Source: Acidimicrobium sp. BACL17 MAG-120823-bin42
GTDB lineage: Bacteria; Actinomycetota; Acidimicrobiia; Acidimicrobiales; Ilumatobacteraceae
Length of the DNA: 8,406 nucleotides
Reading direction: 5' to 3'
NCBI GenBank assembly: GCA_001438985.1
Contig: LIAZ01000048.1
Coordinates: 1-8,406, forward strand
How positions within the stretch are numbered: position 1 is the stretch's first letter; every line of letters begins with the position of its first letter. A model generated the notes under the pieces. The model saw only the letters and a list, made by a program, of their open reading frames with translations, searched no databases and was not told the origin of the DNA. Of this stretch, positions 6,863 through 8,406 are shown one piece after another. The translations under genes and the position numbers were made by a program.

Positions 6863-6868
6863 TAGTAT
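6863..6868 (+). promoter_or_regulatory. Candidate -10 box for the EamA transporter gene
   Basis: TAGTAT lies 9 nt before the ATG at 6878, and there is no Shine-Dalgarno sequence. Transcription would start at or within a few bases of the ATG. A CTTACA at 6842-6847 could be a weak -35, but its 15-bp spacer is short. Confidence 0.4.
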
Positions 6869-6877
6869 TGCTCCGTT

Positions 6878-7792
6878 ATGTCCGTGAACCAGCGCGCCTC
6901 AGGAACGTTGTTTGTCATGGCATCAAGCCTCGGTTTTGCCGTTGTACCAACGATTACCAAGACCGCCTACGACGAAGGCGCCAATGCGCTTGGCGTCATG
7001 ACCCCTCGATTCATCCTCGCAGCGATATTGATTACTGTTATTCGCCTCGTGTTCGGCAAAAAGGAAGGTTGGCCCGAGCTCAAGGTGATCATCGCCATGC
7101 TGTTAATTGGCGCCATCGGTTTCACATCTGTGTCCCTGCTGTATTATCTCGCCATTGACCAAATTGATTCCAGCCTGGCCATTGTGCTGTGGTACGCGTA
7201 TCCAGTCGTCGTGCTGCTCCTGGCCTGGATCTTCGAAAAGAAGCGTCCCTCGGCAAGCATTGTCATCCCATTAATTCTCACCTTGACCGGAATCGCCATT
7301 TCAGCCGGGCAAGTAAAAGGCGGCAACACCACCGCCATCATTCTTGTTGTCTCATCATCGCTTATCTATGCCTTTTACATCACGGTGCTCTCCAAGGTGA
7401 CACAGAAAATGAGCCTGCTCACGGGAGCCTCGATACTTAATATCGGTACCTCAATCGGTTGCATCACAGTTGGCTTATTCTCCACCAATTCGTTTGCACC
7501 TGTATTCCCGACCAACACCAAGGTGTGGCTGTTGATTGCAGGCGCAGCAGTGGTTGGCACCACGCTTCCATTCCTCTTTTCACTCGCAGCACTTCAACGC
7601 ATCCCACCTGGCATGTACTCGGTCATCGACACACTCGAACCGGTATGGCACATCATCATGGGTGTCATTTTCCTGGGAGAGATAATGACCAACAATCGAA
7701 TTATCGGTGCGGCACTTACCGTTGGTGGACTGCTTCTGTTCTCCGCACTCGAAGTGCGCGATAAAGATGCATCATCACCTGTGAGTATTTAA
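6878..7792 (+). CDS. EamA/DMT-superfamily transporter
   Basis: A 304-residue membrane protein with two EamA repeats (about 8-142 and 152-292) and about ten hydrophobic segments. Typical drug/metabolite transporter features are the end of each repeat, where a helix with a conserved glutamate or proline (WYAYPVVVLLLAWIFEKKRP near 106-125; DTLEPVWHIIMGVIFLGE near 249-266) precedes a last helix (PLILTLTGIAISAG; IIGAALTVGGLLLFSA). It probably exports a small metabolite such as an amino acid; the substrate cannot be deduced. It stands alone, divergent from the HutD-type gene, and its TAA overlaps the TAA of a probable gene remnant on the other strand. Confidence 0.92.
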   Translation: MSVNQRASGTLFVMASSLGFAVVPTITKTAYDEGANALGVMTPRFILAAILITVIRLVFGKKEGWPELKVIIAMLLIGAIGFTSVSLLYYLAIDQIDSSLAIVLWYAYPVVVLLLAWIFEKKRPSASIVIPLILTLTGIAISAGQVKGGNTTAIILVVSSSLIYAFYITVLSKVTQKMSLLTGASILNIGTSIGCITVGLFSTNSFAPVFPTNTKVWLLIAGAAVVGTTLPFLFSLAALQRIPPGMYSVIDTLEPVWHIIMGVIFLGEIMTNNRIIGAALTVGGLLLFSALEVRDKDASSPVSI

Positions 7793-7809
7793 TAGATCGG
7801 ATTACTCAC
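7781..7809. repeat. 7-bp inverted repeat around the EamA stop codon
   Basis: GTGAGTA (7781-7787) and TACTCAC (7803-7809) are perfect inverted arms with a 15-nt loop containing the stop codon. It might act as a bidirectional terminator at a convergent junction. It has no T-tract and a long loop, so this is weak. Confidence 0.3.
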
Positions 7810-8023
7810 AACGAGATCTGGTTCAGCCTGATCGAAAAACCGTGCCACCATTGCCCCACTCGACCAGTCAGCAGCGTTGGGGTCGGAAAGTCTTTGTGCA
7901 ACAAAATCAGTTCGGTTAAGAACGTTCTAGTACATGGCCAACAAACTTGGCTTCGCTGATGCCCTAAGCCCATTTCCTCTGGAATGCATCTGCCGTTAAC
8001 TCGCCAGTTTGACTATTCGCCAT
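7789..8023 (-). pseudogene. Remnant of a small gene, with an in-frame stop and a frameshift
   Basis: This fills most of the 287 bp between the EamA stop and the last gene. From the ATG at 8023 the minus strand reads MANSQTGELTADAFQRKWA, then a TAG (7966-7964), then continues in the same frame as GISEAKFVGHVLERS. The next frame then carries on from near 7926 as NRTDFVAQRLSDPN and ends ARFFDQAEPDLVVSNPIY with a TAA at 7791-7789. The composition is strikingly protein-like, and the final TAA shares bases with the EamA stop, like the genuine convergent pair at 6294-6297. One extra base (or two lost) around 7919-7926 plus the TAG would account for the break. The family is not recognised. A sequencing error or chance open frames are alternatives. 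Confidence 0.5.
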
Positions 8024-8037
8024 TCGTTCAGTAACTT
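8009..8037 (+). promoter_or_regulatory. Sigma-70-type promoter of the small alpha/beta-barrel gene
   Basis: TTGACT (8009-8014), a 17-bp spacer and TAACTT (8032-8037) form the best -35/-10 pair in the window. The predicted start of transcription near 8044 leaves a leader of about 36 nt before the ATG at 8080. Confidence 0.6.
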
Positions 8038-8053
8038 TTGAAATGCAAGTTAC
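8031..8053. promoter_or_regulatory. Inverted-repeat operator candidate over the -10 box
   Basis: GTAACTT (8031-8037) and AAGTTAC (8047-8053) are perfect 7-bp arms with a 9-nt spacer, 23 bp in all. The left arm contains the -10 box and the repeat is centred near the predicted transcription start, a typical repressor position. As an RNA hairpin it would be only partly transcribed, so a protein-binding site is more likely. Confidence 0.5.
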
Positions 8054-8067
8054 AACCAACTATAGAA

Positions 8068-8073
8068 AAGGAG
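8068..8073 (+). promoter_or_regulatory. Shine-Dalgarno site of the small alpha/beta-barrel gene
   Basis: AAGGAG with a 6-nt spacer to the ATG at 8080. It rules out the in-frame TTG at 8038 as the start. Confidence 0.8.
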
Positions 8074-8079
8074 AATGTA

Positions 8080-8394
8080 ATGGCAATGACATCACAAGTG
8101 ACAACATGGCGAGTGAACCCGGGGCGAGGTGCAGACTTTTTGACTGGTGTTGCAGAGGCGAAAAAACTGCATTTGAAGATGGGTGCTGACCAAGTTTGGG
8201 TGACCCAGCACGTGAGCGGCGGAAACCCTGGCACTATCAGTTACATGTTGGTTTTTGAAAGCGCCGAAAAGTGGGGCAAGTTCGCCGATGCAGCAAGCAC
8301 CAACACAGAGTGGCTGGCGTTTTGGGCGAAGGTTCAACAGAATCCGTCGGCAGTAATTGTTGACCAGTCAATGTATTCAGACCTCGGAATATAG
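8080..8394 (+). CDS. Small protein resembling the dimeric alpha/beta-barrel (ferredoxin-like) superfamily
   Basis: A 104-residue soluble protein with no signal peptide. The order of elements suggests the ferredoxin-like fold of ABM/NIPSNAP/Dabb proteins: a strand (SQVTTWRVNPGR), a helix (GADFLTGVAEAKKLHLKMG), two strands (DQVWVTQHVSGG, then GTISYMLVFES), a helix (AEKWGKFADAASTNTEWLAFWAKVQ) and a last strand (SAVIVDQSMYSDLG). Family members dimerise through the sheets and include monooxygenases and heme-degrading enzymes, but also many of unknown role; no catalytic residue can be named. It has the strongest promoter and Shine-Dalgarno sequence in the window, suggesting high, controllable expression. 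Family assignment is by pattern only. Confidence 0.72.
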   Translation: MAMTSQVTTWRVNPGRGADFLTGVAEAKKLHLKMGADQVWVTQHVSGGNPGTISYMLVFESAEKWGKFADAASTNTEWLAFWAKVQQNPSAVIVDQSMYSDLGI

Positions 8395-8406
8395 AGCGAC
8401 TTCACC

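Noticed and set aside
6842..6868. CTTACA-N15-TAGTAT as a full -35/-10 promoter for the EamA gene
   Set aside because: The 15-bp spacer is shorter than usual and the -35 matches only 4 of 6, so only the -10 is listed, at low confidence.
7919..7928. Perfect 10-bp palindrome AGAACGTTCT, considered as a LexA/SOS box
   Set aside because: Actinobacterial SOS boxes have GAAC and GTTC separated by about four bases; here they are adjacent. It also falls at the frameshift point of the probable remnant, with no promoter next to it.
7934..7999. Short plus-strand frame MANKLGFADALSPFPLECICR
   Set aside because: It has no Shine-Dalgarno sequence or -10 box, and it is antisense to the more protein-like minus-strand remnant.
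8038..8079. TTG start extending the last gene by 14 residues
   Set aside because: The extension would start inside the predicted promoter and operator, and it reads through the AAGGAG that sits ideally before the ATG at 8080.

Overview
The window looks like chromosomal DNA of an actinobacterium, most likely from the class Acidimicrobiia or a relative. This is an inference from four things: moderate GC of roughly half, a DEDDh exonuclease/GIY-YIG/UVR fusion nuclease of the type found in Actinobacteria, GTG starts with no Shine-Dalgarno sequence, and TANNNT boxes placed 6-7 nt before start codons, as in leaderless actinobacterial transcripts. No rRNA, tRNA, CRISPR array, insertion sequence or phage gene was seen.

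Left part (1-4599, all minus strand). Five genes run without a break, in transcription order: modA (molybdate-binding lipoprotein), modB (permease), modC (short ATPase), a DEDDh exonuclease fused to a UvrC-like GIY-YIG nuclease, and a class C beta-lactamase-type serine hydrolase cut by the window's left edge. The junctions are TAAATG (no gap), ATGA (4-nt overlap), a 3-nt gap, and ATGA again. This is the signature of one translationally coupled transcript.

Switch region (about 4588-4611). A PadR-family regulator is transcribed away from modA. The two GTG start codons are separated by one base. Each has a -10-like box inside the other gene's coding region, and a 19-bp near-perfect palindrome is centred on the junction. 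This is the most interesting structure here: apparently leaderless, mutually occluding promoters under one probable operator. ModC lacks the C-terminal TOBE (molybdate-sensing) domain and no ModE or Mop protein is present, so the PadR protein is the natural candidate for controlling the locus.

Middle (5156-6297, plus strand). An NTF2/SnoaL-like protein with a good Shine-Dalgarno sequence is followed by a VIT1/CCC1-type iron/manganese transporter. The transporter's stop overlaps the stop of a convergent HutD-family gene (6294-6833, minus).

Right part. An EamA/DMT exporter (6878-7792, plus) diverges from hutD. The next 287 bp contain no intact gene. On the minus strand they hold what looks like a decayed small gene (7789-8023) with one in-frame stop and one frameshift. 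A clear promoter (TTGACT-N17-TAACTT), overlapped by a 7+7 inverted repeat, then precedes a small dimeric alpha/beta-barrel-like protein (8080-8394) with a strong Shine-Dalgarno sequence.
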